Shown: positions 1 to 5,351, counted from the stretch's first letter. The stretch: DNA of 7,068 nucleotides from Phycisphaerae bacterium (GCA_029259995.1 JAJDEC010000317.1:1-7068); one strand, 5' to 3'. The notes: generated from the letters alone by a model not told the origin. Numbers and translations are program-made.

Positions 1-844
1 TCGCAAACGTATCCCCGTCCGTCGGGCTGCCGGATTCGAATCCCTTGCGAAACCAGCGAACGCGCTGGGCGCTCGTGCCATGCGTGAAGGAGTCGGGGAC
101 GACGTAGCCGCGGGCCTGTTTCTGCAGGCGATCGTCGCCGATGGCGCTGGCAGCGCGGAGGGCCTCTTCGAAGTCGCCCGGTTCGATCATGCGATTGCTG
201 CGTTGGGCGTGATGGGCCCATACGCCGGCGAAGTAGTCGGCCTGCAGTTCCAGTCGAACCGACAGGGCGTTGGCGTCGGCCTTGCTCATCTGGCGACGCA
301 TCTCATGGACTTTGCCGCTGATGCCGAGCAGATTCTGCACGTGATGACCGATCTCGTGGGCGATGACGTAGGCCTGTGCGAAGTCGCCTGGTGCCCCGAG
401 CCGGCGATCGAGTTCGTCGAAGAAGGCCATGTCGAGATAGACTTTGTCGTCGCCGGGGCAATAGAAGGGGCCGACGGCGGAGGACGCCAGGCCGCAGGCC
501 GATCGAACCTGGTCGCTGAACAAGACGAGGTTGGGTTCGGCATATTGCTTGCCCGAGCGTCGAAAGAGTTCCGACCAGACGTCTTCCGTGCTGCCGAGCA
601 CGGCCGAGACGAACTGCTTCTGTTCTTCCGACGCGTCGTCGGTTTGGATGGCGGCCGGCGAATCCGTAAGGCTCGCGCCGCCGCCGCCGGTCGTCGACTG
701 CAGCAGCTGCGACGGATCGACGCCGAACAGCATCGACACGACGATGACGATCAGCAGGCCGATGCCACCGCCCAGCGCCATGACGGGTTTGCGACCGCGA
801 CGATCTTCGATATTCCCACTCTTACGCATGCCTCGCCAACGCAT
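1..844 (-). CDS. ypfJ: YpfJ-family neutral zinc metallopeptidase (3' end cut by window)
   Basis: Membrane-anchored metallopeptidase of the YpfJ / Zn_peptidase family (PF04228); the physiological substrate of the family is not known to me. The 281 codons in the window start MRWRGMRKSGNIEDRRG, matching the family's N-terminal MRW-G-R-(2)-N-EDRR signature. One membrane segment follows at about residues 24-41, then a glycine-rich linker (53-56) and the catalytic domain. The zinc motif is HEIGHH (H163, E164, H167), and LELQADYFAG (199-208) should supply the third ligand. Cysteines 117 and 129 (PFYCP) correspond to a conserved pair. The C-terminal AIGDDRLQ and VPDSFTHGTSAQR motifs are present. E. 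coli YpfJ is about 287 residues, so only a few residues should lie beyond base 1. The start at 844 is chosen because it gives the signature N-terminus and has GGGAG six bases upstream; a second ATG at 829 would remove MRWRG. It is divergent from the desaturase. Confidence 0.95.
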   Translation of the reverse strand, partial: MRWRGMRKSGNIEDRRGRKPVMALGGGIGLLIVIVVSMLFGVDPSQLLQSTTGGGGASLTDSPAAIQTDDASEEQKQFVSAVLGSTEDVWSELFRRSGKQYAEPNLVLFSDQVRSACGLASSAVGPFYCPGDDKVYLDMAFFDELDRRLGAPGDFAQAYVIAHEIGHHVQNLLGISGKVHEMRRQMSKADANALSVRLELQADYFAGVWAHHAQRSNRMIEPGDFEEALRAASAIGDDRLQKQARGYVVPDSFTHGTSAQRVRWFRKGFESGSPTDGDTFA

Positions 845-850
845 GAGCCA

Positions 851-855
851 CTCCC
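851..855 (-). promoter_or_regulatory. Ribosome binding site of the zinc metallopeptidase
   Basis: GGGAG on the minus strand, six bases before the ATG at 844. It supports 844 over the internal ATG at 829 as the start. Confidence 0.6.
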
Positions 856-978
856 GGTTTGATGCCATTTGGATGCTTGTGCTGGGCGTATGAATCGACT
901 TGCAGAGAGCATAATCGGGTTGGACACGGCAGCCAAAGTGGTGCGGGATTCGCTTGATCTCTTCGGCCGCGATCCGTG

Positions 979-1028
979 AATAACGCGATTATTGCGGTCA
1001 ATACGCGCCTTGGGGCTTTCAATACGCG
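979..1028. repeat. Direct repeat TCAATACGCG x2 plus small inverted repeat in divergent promoter region
   Basis: The 286 bases between the divergent metallopeptidase and desaturase hold no convincing gene. TCAATACGCG occurs twice, at 998-1007 and 1019-1028, exactly 21 bases apart, which places both copies on the same face of the helix. Just to the left AATAA (979-983) and TTATT (989-993) form a 5-bp inverted repeat around CGCGA. This geometry suits a regulator binding site serving one or both divergent genes, but that is inference; I could not identify clear -35 and -10 boxes. Confidence 0.4.
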
Positions 1029-1119
1029 GCCATCGAGCGAATCGCCGATGAAGTAACGGCAGGCGACACGTTTTTCGCCTATGATTGTGAAGCTTGTCGC
1101 CGTCCCGCCTTTTTGCACT

Positions 1120-1123
1120 GGAG
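1120..1123 (+). promoter_or_regulatory. Ribosome binding site deciding the desaturase start
   Basis: GGAG with a seven-base gap to the TTG at 1131. The earlier in-frame TTG at 1113 has no purine-rich stretch before it, and the frame has no ATG or GTG start in this region, so this site favours 1131. Confidence 0.5.
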
Positions 1124-1130
1124 CCACTGT

Positions 1131-2066
1131 TTGGGAATCCCTGCTCACGCCGATCCGTTGACATCTGTCGCTGCGCCGTATCGTATTGGAACCTTGTTCG
1201 CCATTCTGCTTCCCATCGTCGGGCTGATCGTCATCGGCTACAGCCTGTGGGGGCGCGGATTCTTCTGGACGGATCTCATCCTGCTCGTCGTGATGTATTC
1301 CCTGGCGGCCGTCGGAACGACGATCGGCTTTCATCGGTTGTTTACGCATCGATCGTTCGAGACGTATCGACCGATCCGGTTTGTGTTCGGCGTTCTTGGC
1401 TCGATGTCAGTTCAGGGGCCGCTCCTGCGATGGGTGGCGATTCATCGCCGGCATCATCAGCACAGCGATCAGGTCGACGATCCGCATTCGCCGCATCGCA
1501 ACGGGGACGGTGATTCGGGATTCTTCGGCGGCATCTTTCATGCCCATCTCGGCTGGCTCTTCAAGGCGGATGCGCCGGGGCTGGATCGATACATCGGTGA
1601 TCTCCACAAAGACAGCGGCATGCGCCGGGTAAATGACTGGTTCATCGTATGGGCGCTGCTGGGATTCGTGATTCCGGCCGCCATCGGCGGCATCGTCACG
1701 GGCACGTGGTTCGGCGCATTGCTCGGCTTTCTTTGGGGCGGGCTGGTGCGGATGTTTGTGGGGCATCATGTGACGTGGAGCATCAACTCTGTTTGTCACT
1801 TGTGGGGATCGCGACCTTTCAAGACGCGGGACGAGAGCCGCAACAATTCGATCTTCGGCATCCTCGCGTTCGGCGAGGGATGGCACAACAACCATCACGC
1901 CTATCCGACATCCGCGCGGCATGGTTTTCGCTGGTGGCAGCTGGACATGAGCTACGTCGCCATCTGCGTGATGAAGTGGATGGGGCTCGTGTGGCACGTT
2001 CGCGTGCCGGCCGTTTGCCAGTCATCACCGGCGAGTTTAGGGATGCCCGCTCCGCTGGAAGTGTGA
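1131..2066 (+). CDS. Acyl-CoA / acyl-lipid delta-9-type fatty acid desaturase
   Basis: Membrane di-iron desaturase (PF00487, DesC / stearoyl-CoA desaturase type) that would introduce a cis double bond into a fatty acyl chain using O2 and an electron donor. All three histidine boxes are present: HRLFTH (68-73), HRRHHQH (105-111) and HNNHH (252-256), the last followed by AYPTSARHGF. The extra conserved histidines of HHVTWSINSVCH (212-223) are also there. Membrane segments lie at about 19-40, 44-67 and 170-211, with the His boxes on one face as expected. The length of about 311 residues is normal. The open frame has no in-frame ATG before the first His box; TTG 1131 is preferred for its GGAG, and TTG at 1113 or 1158 are alternatives. 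No fused cytochrome b5 or ferredoxin domain is seen and no redox partner gene is nearby, so the electron donor must be encoded elsewhere. The bond position (delta-9) is inferred from family resemblance. Confidence 0.93.
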   Translation: MGIPAHADPLTSVAAPYRIGTLFAILLPIVGLIVIGYSLWGRGFFWTDLILLVVMYSLAAVGTTIGFHRLFTHRSFETYRPIRFVFGVLGSMSVQGPLLRWVAIHRRHHQHSDQVDDPHSPHRNGDGDSGFFGGIFHAHLGWLFKADAPGLDRYIGDLHKDSGMRRVNDWFIVWALLGFVIPAAIGGIVTGTWFGALLGFLWGGLVRMFVGHHVTWSINSVCHLWGSRPFKTRDESRNNSIFGILAFGEGWHNNHHAYPTSARHGFRWWQLDMSYVAICVMKWMGLVWHVRVPAVCQSSPASLGMPAPLEV

Positions 2067-2110
2067 CACGCCGACGGCACGCATCTCGATCGCATTTCAT
2101 CGCATTCCGT

Positions 2111-2140
2111 AGGGTCCGCATTGCGGACCTTTCTTCATTT
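2111..2140 (+). terminator. Probable rho-independent terminator after the desaturase
   Basis: GGTCCGC (2113-2119) and GCGGACC (2123-2129) form a perfect 7-bp stem with an ATT loop, followed by TTTCTTCATTT. It lies 46 bases after the desaturase stop codon. The stem can extend by a G-U and an A-U pair. The same hairpin sequence resembles a dispersed planctomycete repeat, so it may be a repeat that also terminates transcription. Confidence 0.55.
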
Positions 2141-2147
2141 TCAGGTT

Positions 2148-2245
2148 ACACAATGTGTGTTGCGTCGGGTCGATGACCTGACCTGCGTCAATTCCGTTTT
2201 CACGTGCACAATGCCTGTCGTGTCGGGTCGATGACCCGACCTACG
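2148..2245. repeat. Two tandem copies of a 40-base unit carrying the GTCGGGTC/GACCCGAC palindrome
   Basis: Copy 1 (2148-2187) and copy 2 (2206-2245) align over 40 bases with seven mismatches, at a period of 58. Each ends in a palindrome: GTCGGGTC-GAT-GACCCGAC in copy 2 (2222-2240), and the same with one T for C in copy 1 (2164-2182). Both lie between the convergent desaturase and repeat-protein genes, the usual position of REP-like elements. A third palindrome lies at 3238-3256. Confidence 0.75.
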
Positions 2246-2259
2246 ATTTGCGCATGTCG

Positions 2260-2844
2260 TTACGGGTTGATGGCCAGGGCCCAGGTCGATTGGTTGTTCT
2301 TGTAGAGCCAGACGCCGCCGTTGCCCTGGTCGCTCGTTCCGAGTGATGCAAGATTGCGATTGTTGTGCTTCACGTAATAGTCGTGGGCCCAGAGTTTCAC
2401 ATTGTTGTCGGGTGTCTGCAGCAGGATGTTGTTGGAGCGATTGCCGTCCATCAGCCACATCCCCGCGCGGCCTTCCGTCGAAACACCGAACAGCGCGATA
2501 TCGCGCGACGCAGATGATTCGAGTCGATAGTTCCGGGCCCAGAGATGGGCCGTGTTGTCCTTCTGCTGAACGAGGAAGGCGTTGGTGCTGTTGCCGCGTT
2601 TGAGCCAGATACCGGCCGTGCCTTCTGTCGTGGTGCCGAGTGTCATGATCTCGCGGCCCGAATTGTCGACGATGGCGATGCGCGAGGCGACGATGTTCTG
2701 GCCGCGATTCTGGTTGTTATTGGCCATGCCCATCGTGGCGAAGAGGAGACCGGCGACGACGACGACGGCGCCGGCGCTGTAGATGATGGTCATGCGGCGT
2801 TGGAGTTTGTTGAGTTGATTCTGGAGTTGTTCGATCGGGTCCAT
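2260..2844 (-). CDS. Membrane-anchored protein with three ~50-residue repeats, function unknown
   Basis: I do not recognise a named family. The 194-residue product has a short amphipathic, coiled-coil-like N-terminus (IEQLQNQLNKLQRRM, 4-18), one membrane segment (about 19-41), an Asn/Gln-rich linker (NNNQNRGQN, 42-50), then three tandem repeats beginning at R64, R114 and R163. The repeat consensus is roughly R-(D/E)-I-x-x-L-G-x-(T/S)-x-(E/Q)-G-x-(A/G)-G-x-W-L, then an N-rich turn and N-x-x-x-L-W-A-(R/H)-(N/D)-Y; the third repeat stops halfway. The topology suggests a cytoplasmic N-terminus and an external beta-rich repeat domain. Other bacterial coil-plus-helix proteins with 'DxxGRxxxxLG' repeats have a similar plan (from memory). 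The start at 2844 is chosen because it gives the coil-helix N-terminus; GAGG lies 12 bases upstream, rather far. The frame stays open upstream to 3174, but that part is Arg/Pro-rich and unlike protein. It converges on the desaturase. Confidence 0.8.
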   Translation of the reverse strand: MDPIEQLQNQLNKLQRRMTIIYSAGAVVVVAGLLFATMGMANNNQNRGQNIVASRIAIVDNSGREIMTLGTTTEGTAGIWLKRGNSTNAFLVQQKDNTAHLWARNYRLESSASRDIALFGVSTEGRAGMWLMDGNRSNNILLQTPDNNVKLWAHDYYVKHNNRNLASLGTSDQGNGGVWLYKNNQSTWALAINP

Positions 2845-2994
2845 GATGATTCGTTGCCTCGGGTTGTGTTGTTGTTGAGTCAGCGTTTTGCGGCCCATTC
2901 TCCCGATTCGTGTCGATCGGGCAAATACCCGAATTCGACAACTGCGGCCCAGGTCGAGCGTGCCGTCTGGCGGCGACCCAAGTTCAATCTTCGT

Positions 2995-3028
2995 GCAAAC
3001 TCTCGCAAGGTGTCGCAAACTCCCGCAA
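2995..3028. repeat. Two-copy direct repeat GCAAACTC(T/C)CGCAA, period 20
   Basis: GCAAACTCTCGCAA (2995-3008) and GCAAACTCCCGCAA (3015-3028) differ at one base and are spaced 20 bases apart, about two helical turns. They lie in the 461-base spacer between the divergent repeat-protein gene and the FAH gene, about 150 bases upstream of the former. The site could bind a regulator; two copies are too few to call iterons. Confidence 0.4.
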
Positions 3029-3149
3029 ATTCGGTTTTCATCATTGGGTTGTGCCTTCGTCCGTGCGGGCCATACATGTCGTTGGATATCCGTGATCGGC
3101 GCTTCGCGTCGAAACGCTGGACGGATCGCACGGTTTGACGGTTCGCCGG

Positions 3150-3175
3150 CATGCTTCCCTGGGAGGGGAAGCATG
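3150..3175. repeat. Perfect 10-bp hairpin CATGCTTCCC / GGGAAGCATG
   Basis: CATGCTTCCC (3150-3159) and GGGAAGCATG (3166-3175) are exact reverse complements around a six-base loop. No T-tract follows on either strand, so a simple terminator is unlikely. The context GGAAGCATGGCACCC resembles a dispersed planctomycete intergenic repeat that I recall, but no second copy lies in this window. I see no convincing gene in the rest of the 2845-3305 spacer: open frames there have no recognisable motifs and are rich in Arg, Pro and Ser. Confidence 0.6.
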
Positions 3176-3237
3176 GCACCCGGAGCAAACTGCAGCGGGT
3201 GGATGAATGGGGATTTTGGGGGTAGGCTGGTTGCGTC

Positions 3238-3261
3238 GTCGGGTCGATGACCCGACCTACG
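3238..3261. repeat. Third copy of the GTCGGGTCGATGACCCGAC palindrome
   Basis: These 24 bases are identical to 2222-2245 and in the same orientation: an 8-bp inverted repeat around GAT followed by CTACG. The two identical copies bracket the repeat-protein gene. This copy ends 44 bases before the FAH start codon, so it lies within or just upstream of that gene's likely leader. Confidence 0.8.
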
Positions 3262-3288
3262 CAGATTGATACGAATAGCGCATCAAAC

Positions 3289-3296
3289 GGAGGGAG
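3289..3296 (+). promoter_or_regulatory. Ribosome binding site of the FAH-family gene
   Basis: GGAGGGAG, with its second GGAG nine bases from the ATG at 3306. It is a strong Shine-Dalgarno match that fixes the start. Confidence 0.7.
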
Positions 3297-3305
3297 AGAC
3301 TCCCC

Positions 3306-4256
3306 ATGAAACTTTGTCAGTTCTACACATCCGCCGAGGCGCGGTCATCGGATTTGAAGAAGCGGTTTCCCGTCGGGGCCCGGCTCGGGCTTTTGGTCGG
3401 CGGGAAGATTGTGGATATCACGGATCGCGCGGCGAAGCATCATGATCTGAATGATCCGCAGCATGTCGGCGTGCTCACGGCGGCGATTGCGGGTTGTGAC
3501 GAGTGGGCGGCGTTTCGCAAGGAGCTTGCGGGCATCACGGCTGACGGCGGCGTTGATCCGTCGAGCGTTCTGTTCGGGCCGTGCGTGTTGCGACCGAGCC
3601 AGTATCTGGATTTCTATGCCTTCGAGCAGCACGTGATGACGATGCGCAAGAAGCGCAACCTCGATTTCATCGTGCCCGAGTGGTACGAGATGCCGTGCTA
3701 TTACAACTCGAACGCCACGAGCTTCCTCGGCGACGGGATGACGGCGTACTTCCCCAAGGGCGAAGGCAAGATCGACTACGAGTGCGAGATGGCGTGCATC
3801 ATCGGCAAGCCGGTGCGCAACGCGACGCCGGAGCAGGCGGCCGACGCGATCGTGGGTTACACGGTGCTGAACGACCTGTCGAGCCGAGAACGGCAGACGC
3901 GCGTGATGCCCGTCAACATGGGACCGGCGCCGGGCAAGGACTTCGGCAACGTGATGGGCAAGTACCTCGTCACGAAGGATGAGATTCCCGACCTCGGTGC
4001 GTGCGGTATGCGGGCGTACGTGAACGGCGAGCAGTGGACGGACGGTCGATACGGAACCGTGCATCATTCGTTCGAATCGATGGTCGTCTTCGCGAGCACG
4101 AGCCGAACGTTTTATCCGGGGGATATCCTCGGCAGCGGCACGGTCGGCACGGGCTGCGGCGCGGAGCTGGGCAAGTTCCTGAATCCGGGCGACAAGATCA
4201 AGATCGAGATCGATCACATGGACTTCGTGGAGAACGAAGTGCAGCATGATTCGTAG
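3306..4256 (+). CDS. Fumarylacetoacetate hydrolase (FAH) family protein
   Basis: Metal-dependent hydrolase or decarboxylase of the FAH superfamily, cytoplasmic; such enzymes cleave C-C bonds in diketo or hydroxy-diketo acids, often from aromatic breakdown. The 316-residue protein has an N-terminal domain (about 1-95) and the catalytic FAH fold (about 100-314). Comparison with mammalian FAH, from memory, places every key residue: D102 and the catalytic H109 in DFYAFEQH (same seven-residue spacing as D126/H133), metal ligands E159 and E161 in DYECEMACIIGK, D190 in NDLSSRERQ, and the lysine of GKDFG (K211). The C-terminal GSGTVGTG (276-283), LNPGD and NEV motifs close the fold. The DFY-(4)-H motif is shared with true fumarylacetoacetases, but the length is shorter than the ~420 residues of the animal enzyme and no tyrosine-pathway genes are adjacent, so the substrate is undecided. 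No signal peptide. It appears monocistronic. Confidence 0.93.
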   Translation: MKLCQFYTSAEARSSDLKKRFPVGARLGLLVGGKIVDITDRAAKHHDLNDPQHVGVLTAAIAGCDEWAAFRKELAGITADGGVDPSSVLFGPCVLRPSQYLDFYAFEQHVMTMRKKRNLDFIVPEWYEMPCYYNSNATSFLGDGMTAYFPKGEGKIDYECEMACIIGKPVRNATPEQAADAIVGYTVLNDLSSRERQTRVMPVNMGPAPGKDFGNVMGKYLVTKDEIPDLGACGMRAYVNGEQWTDGRYGTVHHSFESMVVFASTSRTFYPGDILGSGTVGTGCGAELGKFLNPGDKIKIEIDHMDFVENEVQHDS

Positions 4257-4284
4257 GTGCGGGTCTGGAGATGTAAAATCTCAG

Positions 4285-4325
4285 ATTTCAAATTTGAAAT
4301 GTAGGGTGGGCACTGCCCATCCTAC
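4285..4325. repeat. Intergenic palindrome pair after the FAH gene
   Basis: ATTTCAAATTTGAAAT (4285-4300) is a perfect 16-base palindrome. It abuts a hairpin with arms GTAGGGTGGGC (4301-4311) and GCCCATCCTAC (4315-4325), with one G-T pair and an ACT loop. I recall both as dispersed planctomycete repeat types, often mistranslated as 'SQISNLK' and 'VGTAHPT'. They sit 28 bases after the FAH stop and may form a 3'-end structure; no T-tract follows. Confidence 0.7.
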
Positions 4326-4341
4326 GGATGATTTGGGTCAC

Positions 4342-4755
4342 ATGTCTACGCACGAACCGGACAATCAGGTTCTGGGCGAGCTGCCGCCGTATGCGGGGGG
4401 CCGGCGAGAATGCCCGGAATGCGGATCTGACGCGGTTCGAGAATGCAAGGTTGATTCACGGATCGTGGTTCCGCATTTGCCGATGGCGTGTGATCGCTGT
4501 GGGCATACCTGGACGCCGCATCCGTCCCGATGGCAAGCGGTTCTCTATCTATCTGTCGGTTGGCCTGCTGTTCATGGTTTCGGCGCCCGTTGGGCTCGTG
4601 ATTTCGGGCATGACGCTCATGGATTCATGCAGTCAGACTCGTCAGTCGGTCTGGTGCAAACCGGTCTTGTCTGTCTGATGGGAGTGAGCGGCCTCACATT
4701 CGGGCTATTGGGAATTGCGTGCCTCCGCGCGGGTCTGCACTATCGCAAGAGTTGA
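4342..4755 (+). CDS. Zinc-ribbon, two-helix membrane protein, apparently frameshifted twice
   Basis: I do not recognise a named family. Read straight through, this is 137 residues: a zinc ribbon CPEC (24-27) ... CDRCGHTW (50-57), an irregular middle, and one C-terminal membrane helix. The middle reads far better in the +1 frame. From 4532 to 4621 that frame gives GKRFSIYLSVGLLFMVSAPV followed by GLVISGMTLM, a convincing membrane helix, with 24 of 30 codons ending in G or C, against 12 of 31 in the annotated frame. After about 4650 the annotated frame again gives a good helix (VGLVQTGLVCLMGVSGLTFG, 22 of 34 GC-ending codons), while the +1 frame stops at 4678. The original protein was therefore probably zinc ribbon, helix, loop, helix. 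One extra base in the CCC at 4526-4528 and one missing base between about 4625 and 4650 would explain it. ATG 4342 is preferred to ATG 4246 because the stretch between is repeat DNA; no strong ribosome site is seen. It could be a pseudogene or assembly error. Confidence 0.55.
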   Translation: MSTHEPDNQVLGELPPYAGGRRECPECGSDAVRECKVDSRIVVPHLPMACDRCGHTWTPHPSRWQAVLYLSVGWPAVHGFGARWARDFGHDAHGFMQSDSSVGLVQTGLVCLMGVSGLTFGLLGIACLRAGLHYRKS

Positions 4756-4791
4756 TACGCACTTTCTTGGTTCATCACGGATTTGTGGGGA

Positions 4792-4801
4792 CCGTTAACG
4801 G
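4792..4801. repeat. Short palindrome CCGTTAACGG
   Basis: A perfect 10-base palindrome 37 bases after the zinc-ribbon stop codon, followed by CTCTTAT. It is too short for confident use as a terminator. Confidence 0.25.
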
Positions 4802-4833
4802 CTCTTATCGACGCGGCGGCTGCATTCCACCAA

Positions 4834-5084
4834 GTCCCGGTAGGGACGATATGAAAATAGCCCAGCCTTTTTCAAGGCTGGGATTGCGATGAGAGTGTTC
4901 TCACGCATTGCCGTCCCGGAGGGACGTCGTGAGCCAGGCGCGCGGCACTCATTCCGTCCCTACGGGACGGAAACTGGTCATTGGAGCCGCGTGCCCCAGC
5001 GATAAATCGCTGGGCTATTCTCAATGGATCCCTCCGGGATCCTTCGCCTTGGCTATTCTCAAGTGTTCGTTCCGGGATTCTTCG
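4834..5084. repeat. Composite island of dispersed intergenic hairpins
   Basis: About 250 bases made almost wholly of small inverted repeats: GTCCC/GGGAC (4834-4847), CCCAGCCTT/AAGGCTGGG (4861-4882, loop TTTC), CGTCCC/GGGACG (4912-4926, loop GGA), TTCCGTCCC/GGGACGGAA (4952-4972, loop TAC), CCCAGCGAT/ATCGCTGGG (4995-5014) and GGATCCC/GGGATCC (5026-5042, loop TCC). The hairpins repeat in type, and the flank TGAAAATAGCCCAGC (4852-4866) returns inverted with one change at 5009-5023, so the block is a larger, imperfect inverted arrangement of CCCAGC and GTCCC units. I see no plausible protein on either strand and no transposase. I recall the same composite in planctomycete spacers; what moves or maintains it is unknown to me. 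Confidence 0.7.
5013..5084. repeat. Tandem direct repeat, 34-base unit at period 38
   Basis: Units 5013-5046 and 5051-5084 both begin GGCTATTCTCAA and end in GGGAT(C/T)CTTCG, matching at 28 of 34 positions. The first unit contains the GGATCCC hairpin, while in the second the left arm has diverged. This is the right edge of the repeat island; the following bases 5085-5275 hold nothing I recognise. Confidence 0.65.
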
Positions 5085-5275
5085 CGGCGCACAATCCAAC
5101 TTCCAGAGCGTGATACGCCGTCGTCCTGCAAATCCGTGAAGAACGATATTCCATGCCACTGAATTGTGATGAAAATAGGTCCAAAAAACTCCGTGAAATG
5201 CATGGCGGATTGTCGCACAATGAATTGCGCGGGCTCCACGACTCGAACTCGACGTGCAACGGCCCGCGATTCAGA

Positions 5276-5297
5276 CACAACATTTCTGAAATGTGTG
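5276..5297. promoter_or_regulatory. Palindrome upstream of the TPR lipoprotein, possible operator or leader hairpin
   Basis: ACATTTC (5280-5286) and GAAATGT (5288-5294) are perfect arms around one T; allowing one bulged A, CAC and GTG extend them to ten pairs. The site ends 64 bases before the preferred ATG at 5362 and 28 before the ATG at 5326. Its AT-rich sequence stands out from the surroundings. A dimeric regulator site is a reasonable guess; no promoter boxes were identified to anchor it. Confidence 0.35.
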
Positions 5298-5351
5298 AGA
5301 CAATCCACGATTCATTCGGAGCACGATGATTCGACGCAAACTTAAGATTCT

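Noticed and set aside
80..862. 260-codon open frame on the plus strand
   Set aside because: It is antisense to the zinc metallopeptidase, whose minus-strand reading has the HEIGHH motif and family signature.
2845..3174. N-terminal extension of the repeat protein to 304 residues
   Set aside because: The added 110 residues are Arg/Pro-rich with no motif and cover the direct repeat and part of the hairpin; ATG 2844 gives a sensible coil-plus-helix N-terminus.
2888..3250. 120-codon plus-strand open frame in the spacer before the FAH gene
   Set aside because: No recognisable motif, and it runs through a hairpin and into the dispersed palindrome, so it is most likely non-coding.
2148..3261. Insertion sequence or composite transposon bounded by the palindromes
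   Set aside because: No transposase or integrase frame lies between or near the copies, and I saw no target-site duplication.
3345..4247. 300-codon open frame on the minus strand
   Set aside because: It is a mirror of the FAH gene; the translation is rich in Arg and His with no domain, while the plus strand has all catalytic residues.
4328..4678. The +1-frame open frame as a separate overlapping gene
   Set aside because: Only its middle looks like protein; its first part is antisensical to the clear zinc ribbon in the other frame and its end stops abruptly, so a frameshift explains it better.
5013..5084. Possible CRISPR-like array
   Set aside because: Only two direct units, with imperfect identity and almost no spacer between them; no cas gene is in the window.
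4872..5162. Small open frames on both strands inside the hairpin island
   Set aside because: Their translations are made of repeat sequence on both strands, with no ribosome site.
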